A program made the position numbers and the translations under genes. From contig NZ_VLLE01000003.1 in assembly GCF_007830055.1 (NCBI RefSeq), forward strand, positions 434,001 to 498,000: a stretch of 64,000 nucleotides of DNA, given 5' to 3'. Source of the DNA: Lacibacter cauensis. GTDB lineage: Bacteria; Bacteroidota; Bacteroidia; Chitinophagales; Chitinophagaceae. Under the pieces are notes generated by a model that was given only the letters and a program-made list of their open reading frames with translations, was not told where the DNA came from and did not search any database. Below, piece by piece: positions 1 through 10,178 of the stretch; position 1 is the first letter of the stretch, and every line of letters starts with the position of its first letter.

Positions 1-541
1 ACGGCATGTTGATGTGCATTTGTCCATCGGCTTTATAAATTGCATCTTCCCAGTTCCATGCATCAAGTTGCACAACAGTTGATGAACCGCTGATGGTGCC
101 ACCTTGCGGTACAACGTTGGCAAACAGGATGCCGTTGCTGCGTAAAGTGCCGATTACTTTTGAATCGGTATTATAAGCAACAATCGAACGGATGTTGGGG
201 TTGTACAAACCGATTTCTGTATGATCGATCGTTGCACGTACACTGTTTACTTCTACCAGGCCCAGTTGCGAAGACGAAAGAATTAAACCGGGATATACAT
301 GCTTGCCTTTGGCATCAATCACTTTCCCACCGCTTGCAGGAGCAGTTTGACCTACCGCTTTAATTTTTCCGTTTTCAAACGTAATGAATCCATTGCTGAT
401 AACTGTACCATTGCCAACATGAATAGTAGCATTGGTAATGGTTATTGTTTCGGTTTGTTTACCGGCAGGATAAACTGTTTCCTGTGCAGATGCAAAAACA
501 GCTGCCAGTAAAAGTTGTATACTTAAAATTAGTTTCTTCAT
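1..541 (-). CDS. Secreted amidohydrolase-family protein, 3' part missing
   Basis: The visible 180 residues begin with a signal peptide (MKKLILSIQLLLAAVFASAQ). They then show the N-terminal beta-sandwich typical of imidazolonepropionase-like amidohydrolases: an 'ATIHVGNGTVISNG' strand, 'GKIKAVG', and 'GGKVIDAKGKHVYPGL'. At the place where the family carries its H-x-H metal ligands (usually GFIDxHxH) this protein reads GLILSSSQLG, so the first two ligands are absent. The stop codon of the larger homologue at 3597-553 lies 11 bases before this ATG, so the two are very likely one operon. The rest of the protein lies beyond the left edge. Substrate cannot be predicted; a periplasmic, possibly non-catalytic role is inferred. 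Confidence 0.85.
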   Translation of the reverse strand, partial: MKKLILSIQLLLAAVFASAQETVYPAGKQTETITITNATIHVGNGTVISNGFITFENGKIKAVGQTAPASGGKVIDAKGKHVYPGLILSSSQLGLVEVNSVRATIDHTEIGLYNPNIRSIVAYNTDSKVIGTLRSNGILFANVVPQGGTISGSSTVVQLDAWNWEDAIYKADGQMHINMP

Positions 542-552
542 TGCAGTAAGTT

Positions 553-3500
553 TTATTGGTTGCTGTTTTGATTCAGTTCATCGGCATCTACTACCAGTAA
601 ACCATGACTGTGATTATGATCGGAACAGGTGTGCATAATTTCCATGCTTGGTGCAAACGGAACTGTTGGCATACCCGAACGTTTTTCGCCAATCATCTTT
701 GCCATTAAACGGGCACGTTCTTTGGCAATATCAACACGCAGCTGTTTGTCTTTTTCACGATCGTAATAAACAATACCATCTACAATTGTTTTTTCTGCTT
801 TTGCATAAATGCTCAACGGATGATCGCTCCACAATACAATGTCTGCATCTTTACCCACTTTAATACTACCTACACGGTCATCAACACGCAGCATTTTTGA
901 AGGGTTGAGTGTAACCATTTTCAACGCATCTTCTTCGCTCATACTACCATACTTTACACTCTTTGCTGCTTCATGATTCAGGTGGCGGGCCATTTCAGCA
1001 TCATCTGAATTGATAGCAACATTAACACCTACTTTCTGCATAAGGTTAGCGTTGTAAGGAATAGCATCAACCACTTCCATTTTATAATTCCACCAATCGC
1101 TGAAGGTAGAAGCGTTGGCACCATGTGCTTTCATTTTATCGGCTACTTTATAACCTTCCAGAATATGTGTGAAGGTGTTTAATGTAAAACCAAATCTGTC
1201 TGCAACACGAATCATATCGGTGATCTCACTTTGTACATAAGAGTGACAAGTGATAAAACGTTTTTTGTTGAGAATTTCTACCAATGCATCTAACTCCAGA
1301 TCACGACGTGGGGCTGTTGCTTTTGGATTTTTCTTTTTCTCTTCATCAAACTTTTTCCATGCAGCTTCATAATCTCTTGCACGTGTAAATGCATCTATCA
1401 ATACCTGGCTTACGCCCATACGGGTATCGGGGAAACGGTTGTTTTGTTGAGATGAAGTACGTTTTACGTTTTCGCCCAATGCAAACTTGATGTAGCCCGG
1501 CCAGTTCTGGAATTTCAAACCCTCATCATTGGCACCCCAACGGAGTTTAATGAGTTGTGTTTGTCCGCCAATGGTATTAGCAGAACCATGCAGAATATGT
1601 GAGGATGTAACACCACCGCTTAACTGGCGATAGATATTAATATCATCCGGGTTTAAGTTATCGGCAATACGTACTTCCGATGTAACACTTTGCCCGCCTT
1701 CGTTAATAGAAGCTGCAGCAATATGCGAGTGCTCATCAATAATACCGGCAGTAACATGCTTGCCTGAACCATCAATTACTTTTGCACCTGCATCGCTGAG
1801 GTTTTTACCAATAGCAGTAATCTTACCATTCTTAATCAGTACATCGGTATTTTGTAAAATGCCTTCTTTTTCATTGGTCCAAACGGTAGCATTTTTAATA
1901 AGAATAGTTTCCTGCTTTGGCATTTCGGTATATCCATATCCATTAAACGGATAAGTTACGGATCCGATTTTCACCGGTGCTTTGCTACGGGTGCTGTCAG
2001 CTTTCACCATTGTTTCTTTGCTGTAAACAGCGGTCCATGTAAAACGATTTCCGTTTACATCATCGCCCACACCACTCCAGAGATTGTCGTTTGCAATACC
2101 GCTTAAACGAATATTGTTACGGCTGCCTTTTGCTTCGGGGAAGTTGAGGCGAACCTGTTTGCCATCAAATGTAAAACGTCCGGTGAGTGTATCTTTTCCA
2201 ATAACCGTTGCTGTCGTGCTGTTCTTTACATCAAGTGTAAATGTTTTAGCACCGCCGGGTGTATTTACAGTTAAGTTGTAAACACCTTTTACATCGTTCC
2301 ACAACTCATCTTTTACACTGTATTTTTCGCCTTGTACCCAGTTTTGATAAATGGTTGTTTTTTCTGAAAAGATCGGACCGGATGTAATGAGGAAGTTCGC
2401 CAGTTTACCTGCATCGAGACTGCCCACCACATCGTACACACCAAGTAAAGTAGCCGGTACTTTGGTTAAAGCTTCCATTGCTTTACTCTCACTTAAACCA
2501 TACTCCATTGCTTTGCGCAGGTTGGTGAGGAACTGGCGTGGATCACGCAAATCGGATGTAGTAAGTACAAAGTTGATACCTGCTTTTTCAAACATGGCTG
2601 CATTAGCCGGAGCCATTTCCCAATGCTTCATATCGGTGAGCGAAACAAAACGTGCATCATGCGGATCTTCAATATCCATTGCTGCAGGATAATTCAACGG
2701 CAGAATAAACGTGGCCTTTGTGCCGGCCATATCGGTTATACGTTGGTACTCGTTACCGCCTGCTTTCATTATAAACTGCACACCAAATTCATCGCCTATC
2801 TTATCGGCACGTACTACAGCCCATTTATCGTTTGCTTCAAAAATCTGGGGCAGATTTTGTTGTTCGTTCCAATATTTCAACGTCAGGTTTACACCTTCTG
2901 CCAACGGATTATTTTTATACCATTGTGCATCGAGGTAAGTTTGGCGCAGCAATGAAATACTACCCATAATTGAACTTGGGTACGATTGCATAGATGTGCC
3001 TTTGCTGAACGAATAATGCGCAGCAGCTTTTTCTTTAATGATTGTTTTATTTTCTTTTGTATCAGCCAGTGTAACAAACACACCTGTACCACGTGCAATA
3101 CCATCACGCTGGTGCGCAAGTGCAGCACCAAAGCCACTTTCTCTTAATGCTTTTGCCTTTACATTATCGGCAGTAAAAATCTGTACACCCTGTACATCGG
3201 TACGGATGGCCTGGTTCCAGCCATAAGCACCTTTTTGATTGGATGCAAGCTGTGCCGGTGCATTAAAGTTGAAGCCGCCTTGTGTACGCTGGGCAACAGG
3301 CATACCGTAATCGGCATACAAATCAATAAACGATGGATAGATGAATTTGCCTTTGCAATCAATCACCATTGCATCAGCAGGGATGCTGATTGCTGTACCA
3401 ATTGCAGTGATTTTTCCATCACGGATAATCATGCTGGCGTTACTGATGCTTGTAGCGGCATCTTTTACAATTGTTGCATTGGTAAATGCATAGCAGCTTG

Positions 3501-3597
3501 CCTTAGGTTCGGCTACGCCGTTTACAGGAAATGTTTCCTGTGCCCTGGTTGTTATTGTAAGGAATAACAGCCAGGCAAAGAGGACCAATTTTCTCAT
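553..3597 (-). CDS. Secreted double-domain amidohydrolase
   Basis: The protein has 1014 residues: a signal peptide (residues 1-20, ending TRAQ) and then two amidohydrolase modules in tandem, with a linker of beta strands around 440-580. The N-terminal module (about 35-440) has the fold signatures 'GKITAIG' and 'GKFIYPSFIDLYADYG', but the H-x-H metal motif is replaced by Y-A-D. The C-terminal module (about 580-990) keeps it as D-E-H623-S-H625. It also has later candidate ligands in 'CHSYVQSEI', 'FTHILEGYKV' and 'NSDDAEMARHLNHEA'. One catalytic and one degenerate half is therefore inferred. Proteins of this type are annotated as imidazolonepropionase-like or peptidase-like; the substrate is unknown. 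The gene is divergent from the kinase at 3881 and co-directional with the truncated paralogue downstream. Confidence 0.88.
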   Translation of the reverse strand: MRKLVLFAWLLFLTITTRAQETFPVNGVAEPKASCYAFTNATIVKDAATSISNASMIIRDGKITAIGTAISIPADAMVIDCKGKFIYPSFIDLYADYGMPVAQRTQGGFNFNAPAQLASNQKGAYGWNQAIRTDVQGVQIFTADNVKAKALRESGFGAALAHQRDGIARGTGVFVTLADTKENKTIIKEKAAAHYSFSKGTSMQSYPSSIMGSISLLRQTYLDAQWYKNNPLAEGVNLTLKYWNEQQNLPQIFEANDKWAVVRADKIGDEFGVQFIMKAGGNEYQRITDMAGTKATFILPLNYPAAMDIEDPHDARFVSLTDMKHWEMAPANAAMFEKAGINFVLTTSDLRDPRQFLTNLRKAMEYGLSESKAMEALTKVPATLLGVYDVVGSLDAGKLANFLITSGPIFSEKTTIYQNWVQGEKYSVKDELWNDVKGVYNLTVNTPGGAKTFTLDVKNSTTATVIGKDTLTGRFTFDGKQVRLNFPEAKGSRNNIRLSGIANDNLWSGVGDDVNGNRFTWTAVYSKETMVKADSTRSKAPVKIGSVTYPFNGYGYTEMPKQETILIKNATVWTNEKEGILQNTDVLIKNGKITAIGKNLSDAGAKVIDGSGKHVTAGIIDEHSHIAAASINEGGQSVTSEVRIADNLNPDDINIYRQLSGGVTSSHILHGSANTIGGQTQLIKLRWGANDEGLKFQNWPGYIKFALGENVKRTSSQQNNRFPDTRMGVSQVLIDAFTRARDYEAAWKKFDEEKKKNPKATAPRRDLELDALVEILNKKRFITCHSYVQSEITDMIRVADRFGFTLNTFTHILEGYKVADKMKAHGANASTFSDWWNYKMEVVDAIPYNANLMQKVGVNVAINSDDAEMARHLNHEAAKSVKYGSMSEEDALKMVTLNPSKMLRVDDRVGSIKVGKDADIVLWSDHPLSIYAKAEKTIVDGIVYYDREKDKQLRVDIAKERARLMAKMIGEKRSGMPTVPFAPSMEIMHTCSDHNHSHGLLVVDADELNQNSNQ

Positions 3598-3880
3598 GCT
3601 GTGGTTTAATTTAAGAACCGGTAAGGTAGGTTAAAAGACCAAACAGAAACAAAAGTTTGGATGAATGGAGGTTTTTAATGTTAATCATGTAGCAACACTA
3701 AGTAACTACCTTAAAGTAGTATTGGTCACTTCGTTTTTTTACGTTTATTTACAACAGATTCTATACTGTTGTAACCGCAGATATTAGTATTTATACGAAA
3801 TTGTTACTGCAAGTGAATGAGGCTTTGTACTACAATTTCGGTAAGTGTTTTAGTTTACTTTTGATGTGTATCCAATATTA

Positions 3881-6800
3881 ATGAACAGCGCAGAACTCAT
3901 ACCCGATATCTTCCAGAACAGCCGTCAATTATACTACGTATTGATTGGAATGGATGGCTATTACTGCGCTGCAAATGATTATTTCCTCGAACGTTTTACA
4001 ACACCCGATACTGTTCTTGTTAAACTACATTCTTTTGAAAGTGTACACCCGGCTGATCATACATTGACCGCAGCAGTTGTAGAACAATGCATACAACAAC
4101 CCGGACGTAGTTTTCCTATTGAAGTACGTAAACCTTCTGCACTAGGTAATTACATTTATACAAAATGGGAGTTTACCTATATAAAAGCTGTTGATGGAGT
4201 TGCATACATCCAATGTATTGGTTTCGACAGTACCGAAAATGCCAATAAAACCAGGCAGCTGGCAGAGGCAAATGTATTAATTGATACAAAGCAGGAAATG
4301 CTTGTGCAGATGCTCAGCAACAGTGTAGATGTGTTTATACTTGTTGATGCAGAAAATACAGTAACCTATTGCTCTGCGAATATTGAACAGGTATTGGGTT
4401 ATAACGAAAAAGAATTGCTTGGCACTAACGGTTTTGCACTTGTTCATCCCGAAGATTTGATGACGGCCAAAACTGTTTTCGAAGCAGAGCTGCTTAATCC
4501 GGGCAAGAATGCTGCAGTTGATATACGGTTTAAGCATAAAAATAACAGCTGGCTGTGGGCAGAAGTAAAGGGCAAGAATCTCTTTAGTAATCCCCACATC
4601 AATGCAATGCTGATTAACCTTAACGATATCAGCGTAAGAAAGCAGGCTGAAGAAGAAGTAAAGCGTAATGAAGAACGCTACAAAGCATTTTTCAACAACC
4701 TGTCTTTGCCGTTGTTTGTTGTAAGCAAAGATCACACTCAAATACTCGATGTCAATAAAAAGGCAATCGACTGCTATGGTTATTCAGAGGCCGAGTTTAA
4801 AAACATCAATATCCGGGATCTGTTTGTACACGAAGTAACCTGCGAACAACTAAACGATATTTATCAGAGCAACAAAGTGGTAGAGCACCGTACAAAAGTG
4901 GGCGGACAGATTTTAGTACGTATTTCCCGTCACGAAGTAGCGTTTGCTTCTACCAATGGTTATCTGCTGCAGGTAACAGATGTTACAGAAACCTATCGCA
5001 CTCAACAGGAAAACGAGTTGGGCTTCGAAATTTCAGATACGTTAATACAGCCACGTGCTTTAAAAGAAAATCTGCAACTGGCATTGCAAAAGCTGCGCAG
5101 GTTTACCAACTGGGATTTGTGCGAGTTTTGGCTGCCAAGTTTCGATGGGCTTTACCTTAAAAGTGAAGTGGTGGATGTTGATGAAAGTCTGGATAAAACT
5201 GCATTGGAAGAATATTTTGCTGCTACAAAACAACTTGTTTTTCCTGCAGCCGATTATTTCGATAGTGATCAAATCAACACAGTTCGTTCGAGCTGGATTG
5301 AAGATATTACAAAAGCAAAGCTGCAATTTAAACGGCTGGAGCAGATGCAGAACTGCGGTTTACGAACAGCCTTAATGATTCCTGTTGTAGCCGACAATAA
5401 AGTTGTTTGCTGCCTGGCTTTAATGAGCCGTACTCCTAAAAAGTATAACCGCCATGAGCTAAACCTCATCAGTACGATGGCTAATTTATTTGCTGCCGAA
5501 GTTTCGAAGCAAATGAACAGCACCATGCTCAACAATTTCTTCCTCATCAGCAGAGATATTTTAACCATTGCTGGTTTAGACGGCCGCTACATTCGGGTAA
5601 ATCCTGCATTTATCGAGTTCAGCGGGTATACTGCTGAAGAAGCGAAATCCATTCATCCGTTGAGCTATGTACACGATTTTGACAAGCCGGCAGTTTACAA
5701 GAAGCTACTTGAATTAAGTGAGGGTAAGCGGGTAGATTATTTTGAAAACAGAATTATTACTAAGCACGGCACTACCAAATGGATTGCATGGACAGCAACA
5801 CCACTCATTGATGAAGGAATCATCATTGCTTCGCACAGAGATATTACAACGCAAAAAGAAATGCTGGAAGCATTGGCGGTAAGTAACGAACGGTACGAAT
5901 ATGTAAAGCGGGCAACCAACGAGGCCATTTGGGATTTTGATATTAAGAAAAATGTGATTCTTCGCAGCGAAGGTTTCAAACAACTTTTTGGGTACGATCC
6001 GAATGCCGAAAATACAAGTCTCGATTTTTGGGAATCCAAACTTCATCCGGAAGACCGGGAACGGACCAAACAGCAACTGCAAAGTTTTTTAAGTCAATCG
6101 GTAACAAACCAGTGGCAATGCGAATACCGCTTTTTGAAGAGTGATGATACTTACGCTTACGTAAGCGATAAAGGGTTTAAAATTCACGATGGTGATGGGT
6201 TGCCCATACGGTTTGTGGGTGCAATGCAGGACATATCGGAACAAAAATTATTTGCTGAAAAATTACGTCTCAGTAACGAACGCTACAAGTTAGTAGCCAA
6301 TGCCACAAGAGAAGCCATTTGGGATCTTGACTTTGAAACGCAAGATATTACCTGGAGTGATGGTTACCGTGTACTGTTTGGCCATGGATTTGAAGATGAG
6401 GAAGCCGGAAATGATTTTTGGGCAACAAATATACACCCGGACGACAAGGCAAATGTTGTTGAAAGTTTTAATAAATTTTTGACCGAACGGAGTACTCACT
6501 TCTGGGAATGTGAGTACAGATTCAGAAAAAAAGACGGATCGTTTTCTTTTGTCTCAGATAAGTGCTACCTTATATACAATAATGAAGGTAAGCCGATTCG
6601 TGTGGTAGGCGCAATGCAGGATATAACACGTCAAAAGAATCTTGAAAAAGAAATTATTGAAAAAGAAAAGAGCCGTCAGAATCAGATTGCGCAGGCCGTA
6701 GTATTTGCACAGGAAAAGGAACGTGCCGAAATAGGGAAAGAGTTACACGATAATATTGGTCAGTTACTGACCACTACGAAACTCTATCTTGAAATGCTGA

Positions 6801-7309
6801 AGAATAACCAGGAAAACCCAACTGCTCTGATCGATAGAAGTACGAATCATATCAACTCGGTTATTAATGAAGTGCGCAGTCTTTCCCGCTCACTTGTGCC
6901 ACATAGCTTGAAAGACCTGGGACTGATTGCATCGATAAGCGATTTGGTTGACAGTTTCAGGTTATTGGGAACGCTTGAAATTGAGTTTTCCGTTGCAGAC
7001 GAAATTGAAGAGATTATTGATAATACATTGCAGCTTACGATTTACCGCATCATTCAGGAAAAGCTGAACAATGTTGTACGGCATGCAGAAGCAAGGAATG
7101 TTTGCATTAAACTTTCCGTCTCAGACAATAAAGTGTTACTCTATGTTGAAGATGATGGGAAAGGGTTCGATTTACGGACTATTCGAAAAGGGCAAGGTAT
7201 TATGAATATAAAAAGCAGAGCAGAATTACATGCGGGAACGGCAGAGATTGCTACGAATCCCGGACAAGGATGCAAATTATCCGTGCTTATTCCAATAAAT
7301 AAAAACTAA
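3881..7309 (+). CDS. Multi-PAS/GAF sensor histidine kinase (HisKA_3 type)
   Basis: This is a soluble or peripheral sensor kinase of about 1142 residues with no clear membrane segment. Domains in order: an N-terminal PAS-like segment (10-120), PAS (about 145-260), PAS (265-370), GAF (about 385-535), three more PAS modules (about 545-930), a HisKA_3 dimerisation helix with the phospho-acceptor His in 'GKELHDNIGQ', and an HATPase_c domain with 'EDDGKGFD' and 'GQGIMNIKSR'. The reading frame is open from a GTG at 3866. I prefer the ATG at 3881 because a TACTTTTG -7-like box ends at 3863, which would put the transcript start near 3870. The response regulator begins 17 bases after the stop, so the two form a cognate NarL-type pair. 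The signal sensed is not visible in the sequence. Confidence 0.93.
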   Translation: MNSAELIPDIFQNSRQLYYVLIGMDGYYCAANDYFLERFTTPDTVLVKLHSFESVHPADHTLTAAVVEQCIQQPGRSFPIEVRKPSALGNYIYTKWEFTYIKAVDGVAYIQCIGFDSTENANKTRQLAEANVLIDTKQEMLVQMLSNSVDVFILVDAENTVTYCSANIEQVLGYNEKELLGTNGFALVHPEDLMTAKTVFEAELLNPGKNAAVDIRFKHKNNSWLWAEVKGKNLFSNPHINAMLINLNDISVRKQAEEEVKRNEERYKAFFNNLSLPLFVVSKDHTQILDVNKKAIDCYGYSEAEFKNINIRDLFVHEVTCEQLNDIYQSNKVVEHRTKVGGQILVRISRHEVAFASTNGYLLQVTDVTETYRTQQENELGFEISDTLIQPRALKENLQLALQKLRRFTNWDLCEFWLPSFDGLYLKSEVVDVDESLDKTALEEYFAATKQLVFPAADYFDSDQINTVRSSWIEDITKAKLQFKRLEQMQNCGLRTALMIPVVADNKVVCCLALMSRTPKKYNRHELNLISTMANLFAAEVSKQMNSTMLNNFFLISRDILTIAGLDGRYIRVNPAFIEFSGYTAEEAKSIHPLSYVHDFDKPAVYKKLLELSEGKRVDYFENRIITKHGTTKWIAWTATPLIDEGIIIASHRDITTQKEMLEALAVSNERYEYVKRATNEAIWDFDIKKNVILRSEGFKQLFGYDPNAENTSLDFWESKLHPEDRERTKQQLQSFLSQSVTNQWQCEYRFLKSDDTYAYVSDKGFKIHDGDGLPIRFVGAMQDISEQKLFAEKLRLSNERYKLVANATREAIWDLDFETQDITWSDGYRVLFGHGFEDEEAGNDFWATNIHPDDKANVVESFNKFLTERSTHFWECEYRFRKKDGSFSFVSDKCYLIYNNEGKPIRVVGAMQDITRQKNLEKEIIEKEKSRQNQIAQAVVFAQEKERAEIGKELHDNIGQLLTTTKLYLEMLKNNQENPTALIDRSTNHINSVINEVRSLSRSLVPHSLKDLGLIASISDLVDSFRLLGTLEIEFSVADEIEEIIDNTLQLTIYRIIQEKLNNVVRHAEARNVCIKLSVSDNKVLLYVEDDGKGFDLRTIRKGQGIMNIKSRAELHAGTAEIATNPGQGCKLSVLIPINKN

Positions 7310-7326
7310 ACAAAAACTACATTACC

Positions 7327-7962
7327 ATGGAAAAGATTACTGTTTTAATTGCCGATGATCATAAGCTGATTAGAGAAACATGGACTTTCATTTTAAACAG
7401 CGATCCACGTTTTACAGTTGTTGCACAATGCAGTAATGGAGAAGAAGCGATTGCACTGGCGCAAAAATTACGTCCAAAAATTGCAATGCTCGATATTAAC
7501 ATGGCTCCTGTAAACGGTATTGAAGCTACTGAGCAGATCCGTAAGTTTTCTCCAACAACAAAAATTATTGGAGTATCCATGCATTCGCAACCGGCTTATG
7601 TTAAAAAGCTGCTGAAGCTTGGTGCAATGGGCTATGTAACCAAAAACTCACCACAGCAGGAAATGTTTGATGCAATTGTTGCAGTAAGCGAAGGCAAACG
7701 CTATATCTGCGCAGAAGTAAAAACAATTTTAAGCGAACAGATATTCGAAGAAGAAAGCACCGGTGCCAATACGTTATCGGCACGTGAGCTGGATGTCATC
7801 AAGTACATCAAGCAGGGCCTTTCATCGAAAGAAATTTCTGCTGAGCTCAACATTTCGTTGAAAACGGTGGAGGTACACAGGCACAACATTCTCAAGAAGC
7901 TCAACTTAAAGAACAGTGCGGCGTTGGTAAACTATATCAACTCATCAGGCCTGGTAATTTAA
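7327..7962 (+). CDS. LuxR/NarL-family response regulator
   Basis: The protein has 211 residues. The receiver domain (1-120) has acidic residues in 'IADDH' and the phospho-acceptor Asp56 in 'AMLDINMAP'. A C-terminal LuxR-type helix-turn-helix (about 145-205) carries the family signature 'LSARELDVIKYIKQGLSSKE' and 'SLKTVEVHRHNILKKL'. The gene sits 17 bases downstream of the PAS kinase and is almost certainly phosphorylated by it. DNA targets cannot be read from the sequence. Length and domain order are usual for the family. Confidence 0.95.
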   Translation: MEKITVLIADDHKLIRETWTFILNSDPRFTVVAQCSNGEEAIALAQKLRPKIAMLDINMAPVNGIEATEQIRKFSPTTKIIGVSMHSQPAYVKKLLKLGAMGYVTKNSPQQEMFDAIVAVSEGKRYICAEVKTILSEQIFEEESTGANTLSARELDVIKYIKQGLSSKEISAELNISLKTVEVHRHNILKKLNLKNSAALVNYINSSGLVI

Positions 7963-8029
7963 TTCTCGGCCTCTTCGGTATTACCGTTGGATTGTTTTTC
8001 TTTGCAGTAAATCTGTAAAAAAGCATTTC

Positions 8030-8518
8030 ATGGCAATCCGCATATTTATTACGGGCGGTACATTCGATAAGGAGTACAACGAAATAACCGGTCAGCTTTA
8101 TTTTAACGATACACATATGCACGACCTGCTCGATATGGGCAGGTGTCGTGTGCCTGTTGAAATACGTACGTTAATGATGATCGACAGTCTTGAAATGACG
8201 AATGAAGACCGGGATCTTATTGTTCACCAGTGTGCCAATGCCGATGAAGACCGGATTGTGATTACCCACGGTACCGATACCATGAGCGAAACTGCCCGCA
8301 TTATTGCACAAAAAATCAGCAATAAAACCATTGTACTCACCGGCGCCATGATTCCCATTAAGTTCGGTAGCAGCGATGGGCTTTTTAATCTTGGCAGCGC
8401 CATTGCCTTTGCACAAACACTTCCTCCCGGCGTTTACGTAGCGATGAATGGCCGCTACTTCCATGCCGATAATGTGCGGAAGAACAAACAAACCGGCATG
8501 TTTGAAGAAGTAAAGTAA
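8030..8518 (+). CDS. Single-domain asparaginase-like protein
   Basis: The protein has 162 residues, about half the length of a normal type I or II asparaginase (near 330). It corresponds to the N-terminal catalytic domain only. Both nucleophile-site motifs are present: 'ITGGTFD' near the start and 'THGTDTM' around residue 82, followed by 'LTGAMIP'. The ordinary C-terminal domain, which completes the dimer interface, is absent and no remnant follows before the stop. The next gene is convergent and ends only 7 bases away. The gene may be read with the upstream kinase and regulator (67-base gap). Such short proteins are a recurrent family and not necessarily truncated; activity on asparagine is unproven. 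Confidence 0.85.
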   Translation: MAIRIFITGGTFDKEYNEITGQLYFNDTHMHDLLDMGRCRVPVEIRTLMMIDSLEMTNEDRDLIVHQCANADEDRIVITHGTDTMSETARIIAQKISNKTIVLTGAMIPIKFGSSDGLFNLGSAIAFAQTLPPGVYVAMNGRYFHADNVRKNKQTGMFEEVK

Positions 8519-8525
8519 AGCAGCT

Positions 8526-10133
8526 TTATTTCTTTTCTTCCAATGTTGGGTAGGTAATGCCTAATTGCTCCAGGTAAGTATTGTATTTTGATGGGTCGTA
8601 GTAAAACTGTTTCAGCTTTGGCCTGTACTGTTGCATGATTTCGGTATTCAGAAATACAGCAGGCTTTGTATCTGCATCTACAAACGGTTTATACTTCACT
8701 TCTTTTGTTTGTAAATTGTTATGATAAGTCCATGCATCGGCAATAATCTTCGGATTGGTAAGCATATCAATTAACGTTGCAGCTACTGCTTTACTTCCTG
8801 CAACAACTCCTTTATGTGCAATCGGCGTAGCCATTGCAATACCATCTACCCAGCTATGCCCCGGTGTGCCGGGTATATTGCCGGGAAAACGTAACACAAC
8901 TGTTGGTACATTCCAGGCAATGTCTGCAATATCATCACTGCCACCGCCCATTGAAAATTGTACAGGCCCGTTAAGTGTATCAAGTTTCACAGCCAAACCA
9001 TCAATCGCATTACCACGCATATCCTTCTTTGGAGCACCACTTATTTTCTGTACTGCTCTTGCAAGTGCCTGGTCCTCGTTACTCCAGGTGGGTAAGCCAA
9101 CAGTCTGTATGTTTTTATACATCGCTTCAGCAATGGCTTTATTGAAATGGCCTGGCCATGCAGTACCCAGCAAGCGATACTTCACTGTTGTATTGGTCAT
9201 CATTGCTGCACCATTGGCAATGCGGATACCATCATCGTACATAGCTTTAATATCTTCGTACGTACGCTCTCGAAAATAATACCAAACGGCAGCTTTAGAC
9301 GGCACAACATTTGGCTGATCACCTCCATCGGTTACCACATAGTGCGATCGTTGCGTGGGTTTTAAATGTTCCCGTTTATAATTCCATCCAATGTTCATTA
9401 ACTCTACTGCATCCAATGCGCTCTTTGCACGCCAGGGAGCACCTGCTGCATGTGCGGCACTTCCTTCAAACATAAATTCAACTGAAACAAGACCGTTATT
9501 ACCGGCATCGCCCCAGCTTACACCTAAGTTGTTACCCACGTGTGTAAAAATGCAGGCATCTACATTTTTAAAATAACCATCCCGTATATACCAGGCTTTA
9601 CTTCCTACCAACTCTTCAGCAACTCCCGGCCATATCATCAGTGTACCCGGTAGTTTTTCACGCTCCATAATTTTCTTTACTTCAATGGCGGAAAGTATAA
9701 GTAAGGGCAAACCGGAATTATGTCCTTCGCCATGGCCCGGCGCATCTTCAACAATGGGTGCTTTAAATGCAACACCCGGTTTTTGCGAAGCTTTGGGTAT
9801 ACAATCCACATCGCTGCCTAAGGCAATAAATGGTTTGCCGTTACCCCATGTTGCTGTCCATGCAGTTGGTATGCCTGCAATACCACGTTGAATGGTAAAT
9901 CCGTTTTCTTCCAGAATTTTTGTGAGGTAAGCGGCTGTTTCTGTTTCGTGAAAACCAAGTTCCGAAAAACTGAACACCATATCAACCATTACCTGTGCAT
10001 CTTTTGCACGGCCATCAATGGCTTTGATTACTTCTTTTTTCCAGGCTTCTGCTTTAGGATTGGCAACAGATTTTGTTTGTGCATTTGTGTGCATCCATAC
10101 AAACAGAAGGAATGCGGTTGAAAAGAATCTCAT
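8526..10133 (-). CDS. Exported M20-family amidohydrolase (AbgB-like)
   Basis: The protein has 535 residues: a signal peptide (about 1-18, ending TNAQ) and a metallo-amidohydrolase of the M20 peptidase family. The closest recognised type is AbgB, the p-aminobenzoyl-glutamate hydrolase subunit. Seen motifs are 'FSELGFHETETAAYL' (20-residue-type N-terminal helix), 'GHGEGHNSGLPL' corresponding to the metal-binding G-H-x-x-G-H-N loop, a dimerisation (lid) domain in the middle, and 'MGGGSDDIADIAWNVPT' near the C-terminus. Known relatives cleave amide bonds of acyl-amino-acid substrates. The exported form suggests the periplasm. The promoter region is shared with the divergent WYL regulator starting at 10229. 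Confidence 0.88.
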   Translation of the reverse strand: MRFFSTAFLLFVWMHTNAQTKSVANPKAEAWKKEVIKAIDGRAKDAQVMVDMVFSFSELGFHETETAAYLTKILEENGFTIQRGIAGIPTAWTATWGNGKPFIALGSDVDCIPKASQKPGVAFKAPIVEDAPGHGEGHNSGLPLLILSAIEVKKIMEREKLPGTLMIWPGVAEELVGSKAWYIRDGYFKNVDACIFTHVGNNLGVSWGDAGNNGLVSVEFMFEGSAAHAAGAPWRAKSALDAVELMNIGWNYKREHLKPTQRSHYVVTDGGDQPNVVPSKAAVWYYFRERTYEDIKAMYDDGIRIANGAAMMTNTTVKYRLLGTAWPGHFNKAIAEAMYKNIQTVGLPTWSNEDQALARAVQKISGAPKKDMRGNAIDGLAVKLDTLNGPVQFSMGGGSDDIADIAWNVPTVVLRFPGNIPGTPGHSWVDGIAMATPIAHKGVVAGSKAVAATLIDMLTNPKIIADAWTYHNNLQTKEVKYKPFVDADTKPAVFLNTEIMQQYRPKLKQFYYDPSKYNTYLEQLGITYPTLEEKK

Positions 10134-10178
10134 GCTGTTAGAGTTTTTGGTTGAAGGAAGTTAACACAAAATCAGCGC

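Noticed and set aside
3824-3863. Full promoter for the PAS kinase at 3881
   Set aside because: TACTTTTG is present at 3856-3863, but the nearest TTTG (3824-3827) is 28 bases away, so only the -7 box is used as weak support for the start choice.
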